Of a DNA stretch of 64,000 nucleotides, positions 11,974-24,164 are shown one piece after another (the stretch's first letter is position 1; every line of letters starts with the position of its first letter). This DNA is from Linum tenue. Its lineage: Eukaryota > Streptophyta > Magnoliopsida > Malpighiales > Linaceae. The translations under genes were made by a program, and so were the position numbers. The stretch spans positions 17,695,475-17,759,474 of the forward strand of contig CAMGYJ010000008.1 in assembly GCA_946122785.1 (NCBI GenBank). Direction: 5' to 3'. Below the pieces are notes generated by a model. That model had not been told where the DNA came from and did no database searches. It saw only the letters and a list, made by a program, of their open reading frames with translations.

Positions 11974-13084
11974 CCCTCTGTTTTTTAAGAAGAGAAAGGG
12001 AGGGGAAGGGAAGGGAGGGAGAGAAATTCCAGAACCCAATAACTTTTCCACCGTTCTCCAAATTTGCTACAGGACCGGAGGGAAGGAAAATGTACTGTTT
12101 TACCTGACCTTCCAATTTGGGAGGAAAGCCATCTTCTCAAGCATTTTCCTATTTTTCATTTTTTTTTCTTGCGTTTTGTTTTGCTTTCCACTACGTTGGA
12201 TGGGTAAACGATTTATGGAATTTTATTTTATGGTCACATATTATAAGATTATCTAATATAATTTATTATTTTATCAATTGTATGGTTAATTAACGAATAA
12301 AACATTATTATTAACTAATACCTTTTTTTCTCGTGCGTTGTCTATTTTCCTTTTTCGTTTAAGTTGTATTTGTGTAGGGATGTGTGATAGCAGTGAAATA
12401 AATGACAAAAATTGTTAATTTATAATTTATTAGCACATATATTGCATTTAACGTGGAGAAATATTAGGAGATGTGATAATTACTAATTCATTGTTTTTAG
12501 GGTTGAAGAGATAATCTTCGACTAATTTTGGAGGACGATAATTAAATTAGTGAAGTCCGTGTGTATTATTTTAGATTGCTTACTTAACTACGTAAACTTC
12601 TAACATGATATTATATACACTACCGACTTAGATGACAGTAGACGATTTTTACGGTCCAACTGGCGATACACGAAAGAACAATATTTATGGCTAACTATGA
12701 TGCTAGACAATTCTACTCTTATTTGTATGATATCTTTGTGTATCATTATATAATGGTGACAAATATTTTTCTCACCGGATCATGGTCAAAACATCTATTT
12801 TTTTATTTTAATAATGAACAAAATTAACAAGGAATAATGTATTTGATCCAATTACGTGGAACGTAAATGTGTGTTAAGTTTCAAGTATAACGACATCAGA
12901 GTGTTACATTTTTTAAAGAATGGACGTTATCTTGTACTACAAAAGTAATCAAATTTGTATGAAAAATAAAAAAGAGTTAAATGAACAATTTATGTTCCGT
13001 TAACAAATAACAAAATTGATCATGGTTATGTAGAAATTGGTTATTCATAATATTTATTTTCGCATTTTTTGCATATACTTACTA

Positions 13085-13112
13085 CTAGCTTATTACCCGG
13101 CCCGTTGGCCGG
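13085..13112 (-). mobile_element. Helitron-like 3' terminus
   Basis: On the minus strand a GC-rich hairpin (CCGGCCAACGGGCCGG) is followed by TAATAAG and then CTAG with a T after it, the classical Helitron 3' end. The 5' TC end on the right was not located with confidence, so the size of the element is unknown. Confidence 0.4.
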
Positions 13113-13439
13113 ATTACTGTATGTTACCCACTTGTGAAATGGGAGAGAAAGCAAGTGAGAGTGAAGGGATTGGGATTCCACTTGATTAGGACCGACCCAC
13201 TAATCCAATTCTTCCCGACCCGCCCCAACCTACAGGGTCAGAAAGAGTCAATAAAAAAATACGAACAGGGAGGATTAGTCATATATCTTGACCCTTCAGA
13301 AGTGGGTCAAACAGGATCAACGTTGGGTGAGGGCAATTTTTAGCGCTAAGCAGAGTTCTGAGTTGAATACCTTTACTTAGGCCTAGAAATTGGTGCTGAT
13401 GCAGACTGCAGTTTTTATTATACCATCATCAATCATCAT

Positions 13440-15784
13440 TGAATTAGTCCTGGGCGTCCCACCCCGTTGTCGGTCTGAATTCTAATGATGGCTTCATTCC
13501 TTGCACCAGCCATATCAGCGAGTTGCCATCTCGAGCATGATTTGCCTATGTACAAATAATACAATTAGAGTATGAAAATGAATTCAATGAAAAGGAAAAG
13601 AGAATTCTATCACATGCCAATAAATACACACATAATAGTTGAAGCTAAGTGAAAGTCATTACTCGCACATCAATTCTCAAAAATTATAGACTAAACATTG
13701 GCTAGAATGGCACTGAAACTACCAAGAATCATGGACGAAACAACTTGTCAAATTAAAAAATCCTTATACTGAAACTACCTTCTAACTTGAAATAAGACAT
13801 GATCACAGTTCATAGCTCTCTTCTCACTATGAATTGGTTGCAGCTCGTCCTTATCACTGCCTCTCAAGCTCAATTCAAACAGAATAGAGACCGTTATGTA
13901 AGATAACCATATTCTTACTGATCATAATTCCTTTCTTCACTCCATTTTTGTCGGAGAAAAGAGTTATCCCCCTCTCCTGCATTTCCCTTTCCCCCTCTCT
14001 TCTCCCTCTTCTTCACAAACCGATCCCTAAACCAGCAACAACAACACAAAAATAGCCTTCGCCTCTCCCGTCTCCATCTATTGAACGCGTTGGTGGCAAG
14101 ACAGGACTGCAGAAGCAAAATTTTCTAAAATCAAACTAAATTTTTTTAAGCAGACTCAACCACGAAAAAAGAGTAAAGCAACAATGCAGTAGAACCCTAA
14201 ATTTAACTACAATCAAGCACATATCAGCAAGATTTTCGATTTGTCTGAGAGTTAACTACACGGAGAGAATAATTGATGCATAATTGAAATGCTCCAAGCA
14301 AGTTGAAGGCAAACCATAACTTTAGAATTTGGTCATTATAATAACCTTCAAGTATTGATGCTTCTAAGAACTATCATGTCCAACCCCCACTTATACAACT
14401 ACGTAGCCATAGTAATTAGTTGTATAATAAGAAATATTACAAAGAAAACTACATAAACAACCAATGTAAGTAAATATTAAAACTAACAACTAATAAAACT
14501 TAAAATCTCTCTATTGGTATAAATGTATCTATTAGTAACTACTATGCAATCGAGTATATATGATTTTTAGGCACTGAATAAGAAAAGTATAGATGGCTCA
14601 CAAATGAAGACGTAGCAACTGAAGGTAGCACACAAAAACCAAAAATAGAAAAAGAGATTAGAAAAAAGGCGAGAAAAAGTCAAACAAAGAAAAAGCCCAC
14701 ACAGGAATACCTCGCTAGCTTTAGGGACTCTCTGCCACAACAAACAACCTTCTTAAAAATCTAACACCCTGAGACATCAAACAAACCTCCCACGACACTA
14801 ATGTAAGGCATTCCTATTGTCCAATAGGTTTGCCTAATTTAGACTTCTAAATAAATGGACTTTTCACCATTAAACCAAAACTCACAATCATTAACAGTTA
14901 ATGCAAAGACATACATTTCTGAGGCCAATCACAGCATTTAAGCATAATTTTTAGTTGAAAAGAAAAACTAAGTATTTAGCTAAATGATATAGTAGAATGG
15001 ACACAATCTGCTACCTACTAATGATATAAACGTGTACCGGTACCATCGTTGTATCCTGACTTGCCATTTGCAACGGGCACTTTGAAAGACAGCTGCATTT
15101 TAGAGAATAAACACCCATAACGGCGTTACGAAACCAAGCTTAATCCAAAATCTTCATATTCCACTTCGAAGACTCCATTTTCAAAAATAAGAGAGTTTAA
15201 CATGTCAAATCACTCATTTGAAAAATCTCAAACAACTATTAATCAATGCAATATAATGGCACGTTCCAAATTATGTACTTGTAGGAATAATCCCAAATAA
15301 TTATCAATTAATGCCCCAACTACCTAATGTGCAGAATAGCCCTGGAGCTGTGCTGTTGTTTGCGTTGGTCTACCTTCAAACATAACATAGTTGCATCACG
15401 AACCAAAGCAATTAAGCAAAAATCTTCATATTCCAAGTAGAATGACTCAATTCAATTTGGCCAACGCTTTATACATATTGTTTACCCCTGGACCTGTTGC
15501 ACTTGCGCCTTCAGATCTTCGTGAACACAATACAATTGCGGAGAGGAGGCTGTCAACGGAATAAAAATTGTTAATTAAGTGAATCACCATACAACTAAAC
15601 AAACGCGCTCTTCTTGATTAGCTATCAAAATAGTGGGGGTCGCTACAATCATCGGTTGCTCCCTCTGCGCCTAAGTTGTAGATATTAGGTTTCAATGAGA
15701 ACTTTGAGTACATGAGGAGATATTTTGTAGTGGAGGAGATGACCCGGCGAGTAGAATAGGAAGATTTGGAGAGGCTGCGATGGG
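13440..15784 (-). other. Exon-like pieces within the insertion
   Basis: Several short open stretches on the minus strand are flanked by plausible acceptors and donors: an ATG exon at 15618-15713 preceded by a leader with TGGGCC-type motifs across the hAT insertion, a piece ending near 15480, one near 15310-15370 followed by GTAGTT, one near 15050-15100 after a tgcag acceptor, and one starting at 13545 after TACATAG. I recognise no protein family. They could be captured gene fragments or chance. Confidence 0.25.
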
Positions 15785-16623
15785 CAAAGCAGTTAAAATC
15801 GAGATTTATCGAAAACTGGGGTAAAATCAAAATCGTATAATCGAATCGTAAAATCGTAGGATTTTAAGTACCATATAGAACATAGCATATAAGAATATTA
15901 ATAAGGTAAATTATTAATATCACAAAGACACATAGCATTTAAAATGATAATTCAGAAGATTTTTTTTCATAAGATAATTCTCAAGATTAATGTTCCAAAA
16001 TCACTATTTTAATTGTTATTTAATGTGTAACTCAAAATAATTCTTGATGAAGGGATATAGTTCATGGGTTTGGCTCTTATTTTCATGTTATGTCTAGGTT
16101 GTTTAACTCAAAGTAATATTTCGACATCGTCTACTAAGTATGATTTAAAACTAAAAATAATTGAACTCCAATAAAATAAGTAATGTTAGTGGCTTGGTAC
16201 AAATATATTCATTAATAAATTAATTAGTTAATAATGATGTTAGTTCTTACATACTTCCAATATTAGGACAGGTGTTTTACCAATAAGTTAAATGGGTTGA
16301 AGGAAAAGAGATTAACCGAACCCTAATTTGGTTATTTTTATTATTTTTGAATATTTTTCTAATAGAAAAATATCTGAGAAGATTCCATTGCCCTTTCCGC
16401 TGAAACAGTTATACTTATTTTAAATTGGCTCAAACCACCTATTTTGTTCTCTTACGATCAAAATCCCGATTTCGGTACTATTTTACGATTTTAACGATTT
16501 TAGTCCCGATTTTAAACGATTTTAAGGTCCACCGATTTTATAGTAAAATCAAGATCGGAATCCCTAAGTAAAATCCTAAAATCCTACGATTTTACGATCA
16601 AAATCCCGAATTTGACTGCATTG
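15785..16623. mobile_element. hAT-type non-autonomous element, 839 bp
   Basis: An 8-bp TSD GCGATGGG flanks it (15777-15784 and 16624-16631). The ends CAAAGCAGTTAAAATCGAG and, inverted, CAATGCAGTCAAATTCGGG form the TIR. The subterminal regions are filled with ACGATTTTA/TAAAATCGT words, probable transposase binding repeats. No coding capacity. It sits inside the larger insertion 11974-17738. Confidence 0.85.
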
Positions 16624-17349
16624 GCGATGGGTGCACGATTAGTGGGCCAAATAACAGTTTGGGCCCGTTTAAATGAAAACATATTTTTACTTTCGTGCTC
16701 AACAGACCGACCGCACTGGCATCTTCTAAATTTACCCCTAAAAAATTGCTCTGTACGCATCAAATTTGAAATGGAATCCCTCTTTTCTCATTTCACATTT
16801 CACATTTCACATTTATATGATGTGTAGATTGTGATGAGTGTAGATGTAGACCTGTCATTGTCCTACAAATTCATTAACACGCCAAAAAGTGGTGAAATGA
16901 GCCACCCTATTAAACACAATCTTGTATAATGATCATTGGATCCAATCATGCCAGATTATGAAGAAGTTTAAAATGTAGCGGTTATCCCGACTAAAACATT
17001 AAAAGAACCAGTCTCATATAGTTTGCACAAAGATATAATTTCTCCATAGTAATTCTGAAAAATAATATTAATTTAAGAAGTCGATCTTGCTTCTACATGT
17101 TTAATATTGCAATTCGATATGCAATATTCGAACCAGTGATATTTGGGCTGCAATTTTAGGGTTATTGTATATTTATAAAATATATAGAAATTTAAATTAA
17201 GTATTAAACTACAACTAAAATAATCAAAGTATTAAAACACCAAATAAGTACTTACGGGAGATTCAGTGGCCAACTAATCGTTAAAAAAGTCATATGATTT
17301 TCATAATTTAGGTTCGTGTATGTTTGAATTTAAATAGATACAATAAATA

Positions 17350-17480
17350 TACTTAGTGTGGTTGGTTATGATCCTTGCTTGTCTTTAAAGAGACCAAGGT
17401 TCAAATCCCAGTGCATGCCTTTTTTATGAATAAATAAATAAGAAAATAAGCAATTGTGAAGACCAAAATGTCCTTCCTAT
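17350..17480 (+). mobile_element. tRNA-derived SINE-like sequence
   Basis: An A-box-like TAGTGTGGTTGG (17354-17365) and a B-box GGTTCAAATCC (17398-17408) are spaced as in a tRNA promoter, followed by an AT-rich tail. There is no complete cloverleaf, so a tRNA gene is not called. Confidence 0.45.
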
Positions 17481-17738
17481 AATCACTCTCGTTGCAGGAA
17501 ATTTGAAATGGAGCAACAATTTTCATCATTCGGCTTTTATTTATTATCAAGATTACATAATCAATAAAACAACATATCTATCACACTTCCCTATATACTT
17601 TTTTCTTTTCACTATCTCTTTCACTTTTCCCCATAAAACAACATTTTCTCTCCAATTCCATTCCCCTCCAATTTTCCTTCCCATCCAAGTTTTCCCTCCC
17701 CTCCGCTCCTTTTCCTCTCCTACTTCGCAAACAGGGGG

Positions 17739-18623
17739 TGAAAGTGTTTGAATCCAATGTATGGAATATCTGCTTCAAGCATACCCCACTTCTCTCAGTG
17801 GTATCTATAGGAAATTATTCTAATGTAAAGCATTGTGAACATAGCAACTTTAACGAGTATAATCCGGATATGGTAGCTGCATTTGCTTCTCTCCGTGCAA
17901 TCCAGAAGTTAGTTGTTGGTGCTGAGTTGCTGCAAGTAAGTTTTAATCTGCTTAATGAGAAGATATATCTGCTCATATCAATTTTGTGCTATACATCTAT
18001 AACACATCTTTTGGTTTACTCTCCAGTTCTTTGCCTCAGGGAATGTCCCCTTCATCCTTCCTACACTTCTTCACCAACTGAAAGTCGTCCAACTTGAAAG
18101 CATTGTGCTATATCGTTTGTCGGAAGCACGTGTGCTTGTTTGTTTAATCACGAGCTCACCGAACTTGCAAAATCTCAGCATTTGGGTTGGTTTAGCTGTC
18201 TTGTGAATTGAAATTTTTAGTTGTGTAAAGTAGTAAATGTGAGTATTGCTGTAAATTCTATAGCCTAATTCTTTTTCTTGATGAATGATGTTGTAGTCTA
18301 GCTCTGACCCTGGCCTTCCGCAAACAGAGGCGATTGACAGCCTACAGTTGTTGTTGGAAGCAGATAACCATTCTACTGCGAGTTGTTTCCAGTGCCTTGA
18401 AGAGTTGAGGTTAGATGCAATCCTGGGTAACAAGGTAGAGCTGGACCTGTTGAGGTTTGCACTAGCCACTGCCCCGCTGCTTCGTAGGATTTACATGAAG
18501 CCGGCAAAAGAATTAGACTCCAAAAAGGGTCACAAGTTCTTGAAGAACGTGACACAATATAAGCGTGCTTCTAAAGAGGCAGAGGTCATATATATTTCAG
18601 ATGACGAGGCTGACATTTTGTAG
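17739..18623 (+). pseudogene. F-box/LRR/FBD pseudogene B, 3' half
   Basis: This is the continuation of the gene interrupted at 11973. It comprises the end of exon 1 (17742-17935, donor GTAAGT), exon 2 (18027-18185) and exon 3 (18297-18623). The exon 2 length (159 bp) and the phases equal those of genes A, C and D. The FBD motif LRFALATAPLLRRIYM is intact. It cannot be translated as part of the F-box protein, because the promoter and start codon are 5.8 kb away and the frame is broken upstream. An independent transcript from the inserted element is possible but unsupported. Confidence 0.9.
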
Positions 18624-20042
18624 CTTCACTCACTCTTCCCGCCGTTGGGACCATCTTCCATGCATCGCGGCTTCTGTACGATTTCATGGTCCTAATTACT
18701 CCTTCGTTCCTGTAAATCATGCAAGGATGTTTGATCTATAGCTCTGTTTAGATTTTGGAGATGTGATGGCTTTTGTTTCTTGTTCGGCCTTAACATTTTG
18801 TTTCTTCTTACTTCTAACTGAACGCTAATTCTCCAAACTTAGTTGGAGATAGAACTATTGAGTTTACTCAGTTGCATAGAGATAAATCAAATCAAAGTGG
18901 TCCGAATGAAAGATTTGGGAGTAGATGAATCATATAAAATCAATAGATTAACATAGAATTGAGGAATGAGGTAGCAGTAGCACTACTGCAGGCCATGACA
19001 TCTTTGAGACCAAGAGGTCCTTGAAGGCCAAAGTCCTACAGTGAGTGAGGATGTAAAAGCAGGGATCCTGCTAGCTAAGGGGTTAGCTCGTTGGAGATCT
19101 AAATGATGACAATGGATTGCATGGTAGAGGCCAGGGAGTGTTGCCTCATTTGCAATTAGAGTTCTCTTAACATTTTGTTTGTTTGTGCCCGTAAAATAAG
19201 ACTTATTCTCCAAATCAATTTAAGAGTTGAGATAGAACTCCACTCTGTTCCATGGAGAAAAATCAAATGGCTAGGGTTGGTTTGGATGAAAGATTTGGAA
19301 TTAGATGGATTCTGTAAAATCAATAGATTAGACTTAAACGATTTTATCGAGAGATGTTTCATGTTATAAGTATAGAATTGAGGACTGAGGCGCTGACTTA
19401 TTTGCTCTGTTTTCATAGCCGGACCAGAGTTTGTATCAGAAAAGTTAATGGTTCAGGGTTTAGTGGTTAGCTGTTGCAAAACCGTTGATTAATTGTTGAT
19501 AGAACCGTTCAAGATATATAACATACAAGACTTGTATGTTACAGTAATAATGAAGTTAACATTGAACAACACCAAAATATGTAATAAATCAAAATAATTT
19601 AAATTGTCTCACAAAAGAAATGATAATATTTTTAATTCAAATTAATTATTACAGTGCCAGTCAGTAGTGGACAACGTAAAGTCGACAACAAGGTTGGAAA
19701 ATGAGAAGAGGAATCTGAAATAAAATTAATAACTATGGTTTGATGGTCTTAGTTTATGTTAAAGTATTTTTCTTTTAATTTTGTGGTTAAAATAGTGAAA
19801 AGATGGACTAGTTAAACCATGATGGTTTATCTGATTTTATGTTGAATAGTGAAAAACCGTTTGGTCTATCAATAACCGTCCAAACAATGAACCAGACCGC
19901 TATCATAACTGGTTTGATGGTTCTACTGGCGCAATCGTTGATACAGTTCGGTTCTTATAATAGTGCTTATTTGAGATAAAGACCTCCTTTAAGGCCAAAC
20001 CCTACATTGTGGAGATTCTTTCTAGCAATGGGTTACCTTGCT
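18624..20042. other. 3' flank of pseudogene B with a duplicated block
   Basis: Nothing coding is recognised. A block at about 18985-19175 (AAGGCCAAAGTCCTACA...GGGGTTAGCTCG) recurs in diverged form at 19976-20042 and continues beyond the LINE at 20710-20770, so the 3' flank was duplicated before the LINE arrived. Confidence 0.45.
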
Positions 20043-20709
20043 GTGGAGCCCCACGGTCAGCTGGATGGACAGGCAAAGCTGGATTCGACTGTGGAACTCC
20101 TCCATTCCTCCCAAGCTGAAGGTCTTTCTATGGCAAATCTTTCACCGTTTCCTCCCCACAACGGAAGCCCTTATTGAGAAGAATATTCTGTGGCATCCTT
20201 GTTGTCGGGTTTGTTGAGCGGAGTTTGAAACTATTGAGCATCTCTTTTTGGAGTGCCCTGTAGCCCGAGCTTTGTGGGATCATGTTGGCCTAGAGCATCT
20301 AGGCCAGGGTCTCCCTCGTCATACATTTCCCCGGGATGAGTGACCCCATGCTAGTTGAACTCTTGGTCCTTTGGGAGGCGATCTTGTGGTGCGTTCAAAA
20401 GGGTTTGTCGGTGGTTCGCTTCGAGGGTGATGCTAAGATCGTTATTGATAAACTTAACCAAGCTCAAGATAGTGATAGTCGTGCTGGGGCCATTTTCTGT
20501 GAAGTTTTGAACTATTTGTCTGAGCATATAGGGTTTAGGGTGCGATTTGTAGGTCGACGTAGTAATAGGGTAACCCATTTGGTGGCTCGCAAGGCCCTTT
20601 CCTTGTACCCGACAATGTGTCGGTCTTTTGATTTTGTGGCCTGGCTTCGTTCCAGGATGTACTTATCTATTTTTTCAATCAATATATATGATTATCTTTT
20701 GTAAAAAAA
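20043..20709 (+). mobile_element. 5'-truncated L1-type LINE fragment
   Basis: Flanked by a 12-bp TSD GGTTACCTTGCT (20031-20042 and 20710-20721) and ending in a short A-run. The first 300 bp encode the reverse-transcriptase zinc-binding region (IPPKLKVF, TIEHLFLECPVARALWD) with an in-frame stop. After an internal deletion the RNase H C-terminal part follows (VRFEGDAKIVIDKL, FVGRRSNRVTHLVARKAL, about 20390-20600). The wording closely matches the LINE at 50084-60820, so it is the same family. Dead copy. Confidence 0.85.
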
Positions 20710-20721
20710 GGTTACCTTGCT

Positions 20722-21347
20722 CCAGATGGTGTGAAGGGGTACTTGCAATCAAAGTTCTCTTGTTTTATCACGTTTCATAACTAGTTGTTGTCTGATATGA
20801 TGTCTATTTGTTAGTATATATATAAGATTCTAAGGGTTGGAAAGGGCTAAATTATATGTTTGGTCCCTTAGATTATACAAATCTCTTATGTTTGTCACCT
20901 GAAAAGTTTTTATTTCTTAATTCGTCATAAACTTTACGAATCGTTTTATCAGTAGTTACTGGTTGTCTGTCTCCGTCAGACACTAATAACATCGTCAGAT
21001 TTTTGATGATGTGGAAAACGAAACTGTTGATGGACTCCTAACTGGGCTGACTCTAAATGACATTCATTTGTTTAGTCAAATAGGAACTAACAAACTGAGA
21101 TTAAAATTATCATCCCTGCTATAAATTGCACGTTGGACATAGAATTATATTGTTGGAGATGGAGTGGAAGGATACTTGCAAAACTCGCTCCCGACCCAAT
21201 CTCATCATTACCTGATTGAACTCACTTTGATCGGGTCAAAGTAGATTGGATGCCCATGGATTTGGTTCAATTTGTCATTATGAACCAAAAGGAAAAAAGA
21301 AATAGAAAAACACTACAAATCACCAAAGTCTTAACTACAAAAAAATA
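20722..21347. other. Non-coding flank
   Basis: AT-rich sequence between a LINE fragment and a small MULE. No gene or terminal repeat is recognised. Confidence 0.4.
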
Positions 21348-22694
21348 GGCAAAATACACTTTCATAGCCATAACTATTCGCGTTGTGACAAATATAGCTA
21401 GATTTTGAAAAATACACTCGTATAGCCAACAAACGGTTGTTTGTGTGATGTGGCAAATTTTTGTCAAAAGCTTTTTCACTTGTATATGGCCCTATTACAC
21501 CTATTTTATTAAGTGAAGGAAAAAAACAAAATAAAAAAAATGGAAAAAGAGAGATGAATTATCATCTATTCCACTTTCCCAGATCCCCCACCTTCCATCG
21601 CTCTTCTTCTTCTTCTTCTTCGTTCACCTAGACCAGTCAACGAACCCAACCACTTCATCAGACCATCATTCCCTCTATCGATCAATCCTTTCATTCATTC
21701 CAGATCTCCTTTCGTCAATCACATCCATCCCACTCTAGGCTGCACCGTCGCTAGAAGCAGAAGAAAGGATGATGTCCGACGGAACGGCAACGACAGTGGC
21801 AGAGGGAGAACAACAAGAGGAGAGAGCGGCCGTGAAGATCTCACCTCGATTCCGGCCGTTAGAGCTCATTACCTCCAGATGAGAACCCTGTATTTCTCAC
21901 GAAACCATCCCCATGGAAAACAAAAAAAGAATCCCCAAATCTGAAACCCTCCATCGTCCGTCATCCGCCTATCCTCCTCCACTGCCGCTCCTCCTTACCT
22001 CTATTTTCGCTATTCTCCTCTTACCCAACTCTCATCTCCATAGCAGGGGTAAAGGGAGACGATGATGACGACTGTGATTGAGGATGAAGAAGTGCTGGTG
22101 GTGGTGGTATTTCAGAAGATGGCAGTGGTTGTTGTGTAGATCTAGTCGGAGAGTTGAGAGAGAAGACTATTCTATTTACCCATTCGTCGATCGAGATCCC
22201 CAATCTCCAGTCGTCCATAGTCGCCGTAATTTCACAGCAGCTGTCGGAGTGAAGAAGTCGTAGGGAGAGGACGAAGAATGACGAGGGGACGACGAAATTC
22301 AGCACCAGAACTGGTTTCGACAGACGGAGATCGGAAAGTGACAGACGGAGATCAGAGATCGGATCCCGTTCTCTGCTCTCTCCATTGGAAAAGGGGAAAG
22401 GAGAATTGAGAAAAAAAATTAAATGATTTTTCCTTCTTATTAGAATTATGGTCAAAACAATATTAGGGAAATTATTTAAAATAATGATTTAAACTGACAC
22501 GTGGCTGACATGTGGTATACATTTGATGACATGTATATCCACATCATTGAAAAGTTAACGGTGTTAAAATTTGTAACAGAAATGGCTATAGTTATCAAGC
22601 AAGTTTTCAAAAGTGGCTATACGAGTGTATTTTTCAAAATCTGGCTATATTTGTCACAATGCGAATAGTTATGGCTACGAAAGTGTATTTTGCC
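21348..22694. mobile_element. Small non-autonomous MULE, 1347 bp
   Basis: The ends (GGCAAAATACACTTTCATAG and onward for about 81 bp) are nearly identical to the 81-bp TIRs of the complete MULE at 40155-45805, differing at a few positions. The 9-bp flanks are AAAAAAATA and AAAAAAAAA, compatible with a slightly degraded TSD in an A-rich target. The interior is GC-richer (21600-22400) and has a minus-strand open frame (22021-22455), but no transposase and no domain I recognise. It could be mobilised in trans by the complete element. Confidence 0.85.
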
Positions 22695-23127
22695 AAAAAA
22701 AAAACCCTTTGAGATTTGAAAATTACAAAGAAGTCAGCCTCTTTATGTGACCCTTAGCATTTGGAAGGGTCACCCAACACTCATCAGTGGCTTGGCCCCC
22801 TACTTTCTCTGTTCGTATTACGGTAAGAGTGGGCATTGATGCGGTTGGAACTAGACCACATTGATGTGAAACTGCATCACACATTAATTGTTCCTCGCTA
22901 CAAATTAATTGGTGTGGTCAAACCGAGGTAAAACGTTTAATAAAATGAAAAAAATAGATAAAATACCGAGTAATTAAACAATTAGTTGAAATATGAAGTC
23001 TTTCATTTATTCAAAGTTCTATTGAGTGAAAGTTCGATTTAAGAAAATTTTAAATCCAAAATAGAAGAAATAAAAATATATACAGAGCATAGTCAAGATA
23101 AAATGGGTCAAGACAAGATGAAATTAA

Positions 23128-24103
23128 GCAGGAGCATTAAAGATGCACATGATGAATGTCCCTTCTGTGGGCTGGTGGAAACACAAGAACACATCACGAG
23201 GGAATGTGACTGGGCAGGGAGGGTGTGGCGACCTAGCAACCTAGCTTAGTATTTCACGATGGGAGAAGGGAAGAGCTGCAAAACATGGCTGTGCAATCTG
23301 GTTGAGGGGACGAAGGCAGTGGCTTGGTTAAGGGAAACCCACCAAAGCCGTAGCGAAAGCGAGTTTTCATAGGGCAATTGGAAGAGCTAACCAAGGTGCT
23401 AATCACTCTTTGGTTTATGTGGAAGGAGCGTAACAACCATCTATTCAATAATCTCAAACTTGAAGAATAGGACATAGTGGTAAGGGCTCAGAATTACCTG
23501 GAGGAATACCTAGCTCAGCAATCATCGGGAAACCCAGGAACACCGCTCCCACAACCACTAACACGGATCAAATGGGAACCGTCGCCAGATGGAATCCTCA
23601 AATTGAACACAGATGCAACGATCTTAGGAGAAGAGGGAACAGGTTATGGTCTGGTAATTAGGGATGGAGCTGGAAATTTTCATATGGGAGCGACTTACCG
23701 GACGAGGACGAAATGGCCGATTGAGATGGCGGAGGCTCAGGCACTGCTCTGGGGATTAAAGCTTGCGCGAGCACATCATTTCATACCTCTATTGATGGAA
23801 TCTGATTGTCAATCCCTAATCCAGAAGCTTAATTGAGGAGAGGGTACAGAGATGGAGGTGGCGGTGATTTGCGACGAGATTCGAACTATCGCCGGTGAGG
23901 AAGGAAATGTAGAATGGCGATTTTGGAGAAGAGATGGAAACATCTGTGCCCACACAATGACAACTGACAAGAACGAGAAGTAGGGTGGATGAGACGGAGA
24001 TTTGGTTATCTAGACCCCCTGTCTTTTTGGTACCCCAACTTTTAGTTGATTGCAATGTAACAGCTGAACTTTCATTTTATGAATACAGGTTGGTTGTAAA
24101 AAA
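23128..24103 (+). mobile_element. 5'-truncated LINE of a second family
   Basis: A direct repeat of about 25 bp flanks it (ATGRGTCAAGACAAGATGAA... at 23103-23127 and 24104-24128, one mismatch), and it ends in an A-run. It begins with a zinc-binding segment (ECPFCGLVETQEHITRECDW) and, after frame damage, has an RNase H region at 23477-23836 (WEPSPDGILKLNTDA, then a later MAEAQALLWGLKLA). The sequence differs clearly from the LINE family at 20043 and 50084. Not functional. Confidence 0.8.
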
Positions 24104-24164
24104 ATGAGTCAAGACAAGATGAAATTAAACCGAGAGGCTGAGCGAAAATAGTATCTATGCTCAG

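Larger units (their letters stand above)
11974..17738. mobile_element. 5.77-kb insertion splitting pseudogene B
   Basis: The inserted segment is bounded by TGA repeated on both sides (11971-11973 and 17739-17741). Its ends are short inverted repeats, CCCTCTGTTT on the left and CCCCCTGTTT when the right end is inverted. Beyond that both termini are purine-rich on the same inverted sense, sharing GGGAAGGAAAAT-type words. A 3-bp duplication fits PIF/Harbinger or CACTA superfamilies; the CTGTTT-containing end is closer to Harbinger/Tourist, but the target is not the usual TWA. No transposase is visible. Nested inside are a Helitron-like end, a hAT element, a SINE-like piece and exon-like sequence, so it is a composite. 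Confidence 0.7.

Noticed and set aside
14985..15000. TCTACTATATC on the minus strand as the 5' end of the Helitron ending at 13085
   Set aside because: The base before the TC is T, not the A expected at a Helitron target, so the pairing is unproven.
17354..17410. tRNA gene suggested by A- and B-box-like motifs
   Set aside because: No complete cloverleaf or anticodon arm can be drawn; a tRNA-derived SINE fits better.
22021..22455. 144-codon minus-strand frame in the small MULE
   Set aside because: Proline/serine-rich low complexity without a domain; its start lies close to the TIR.
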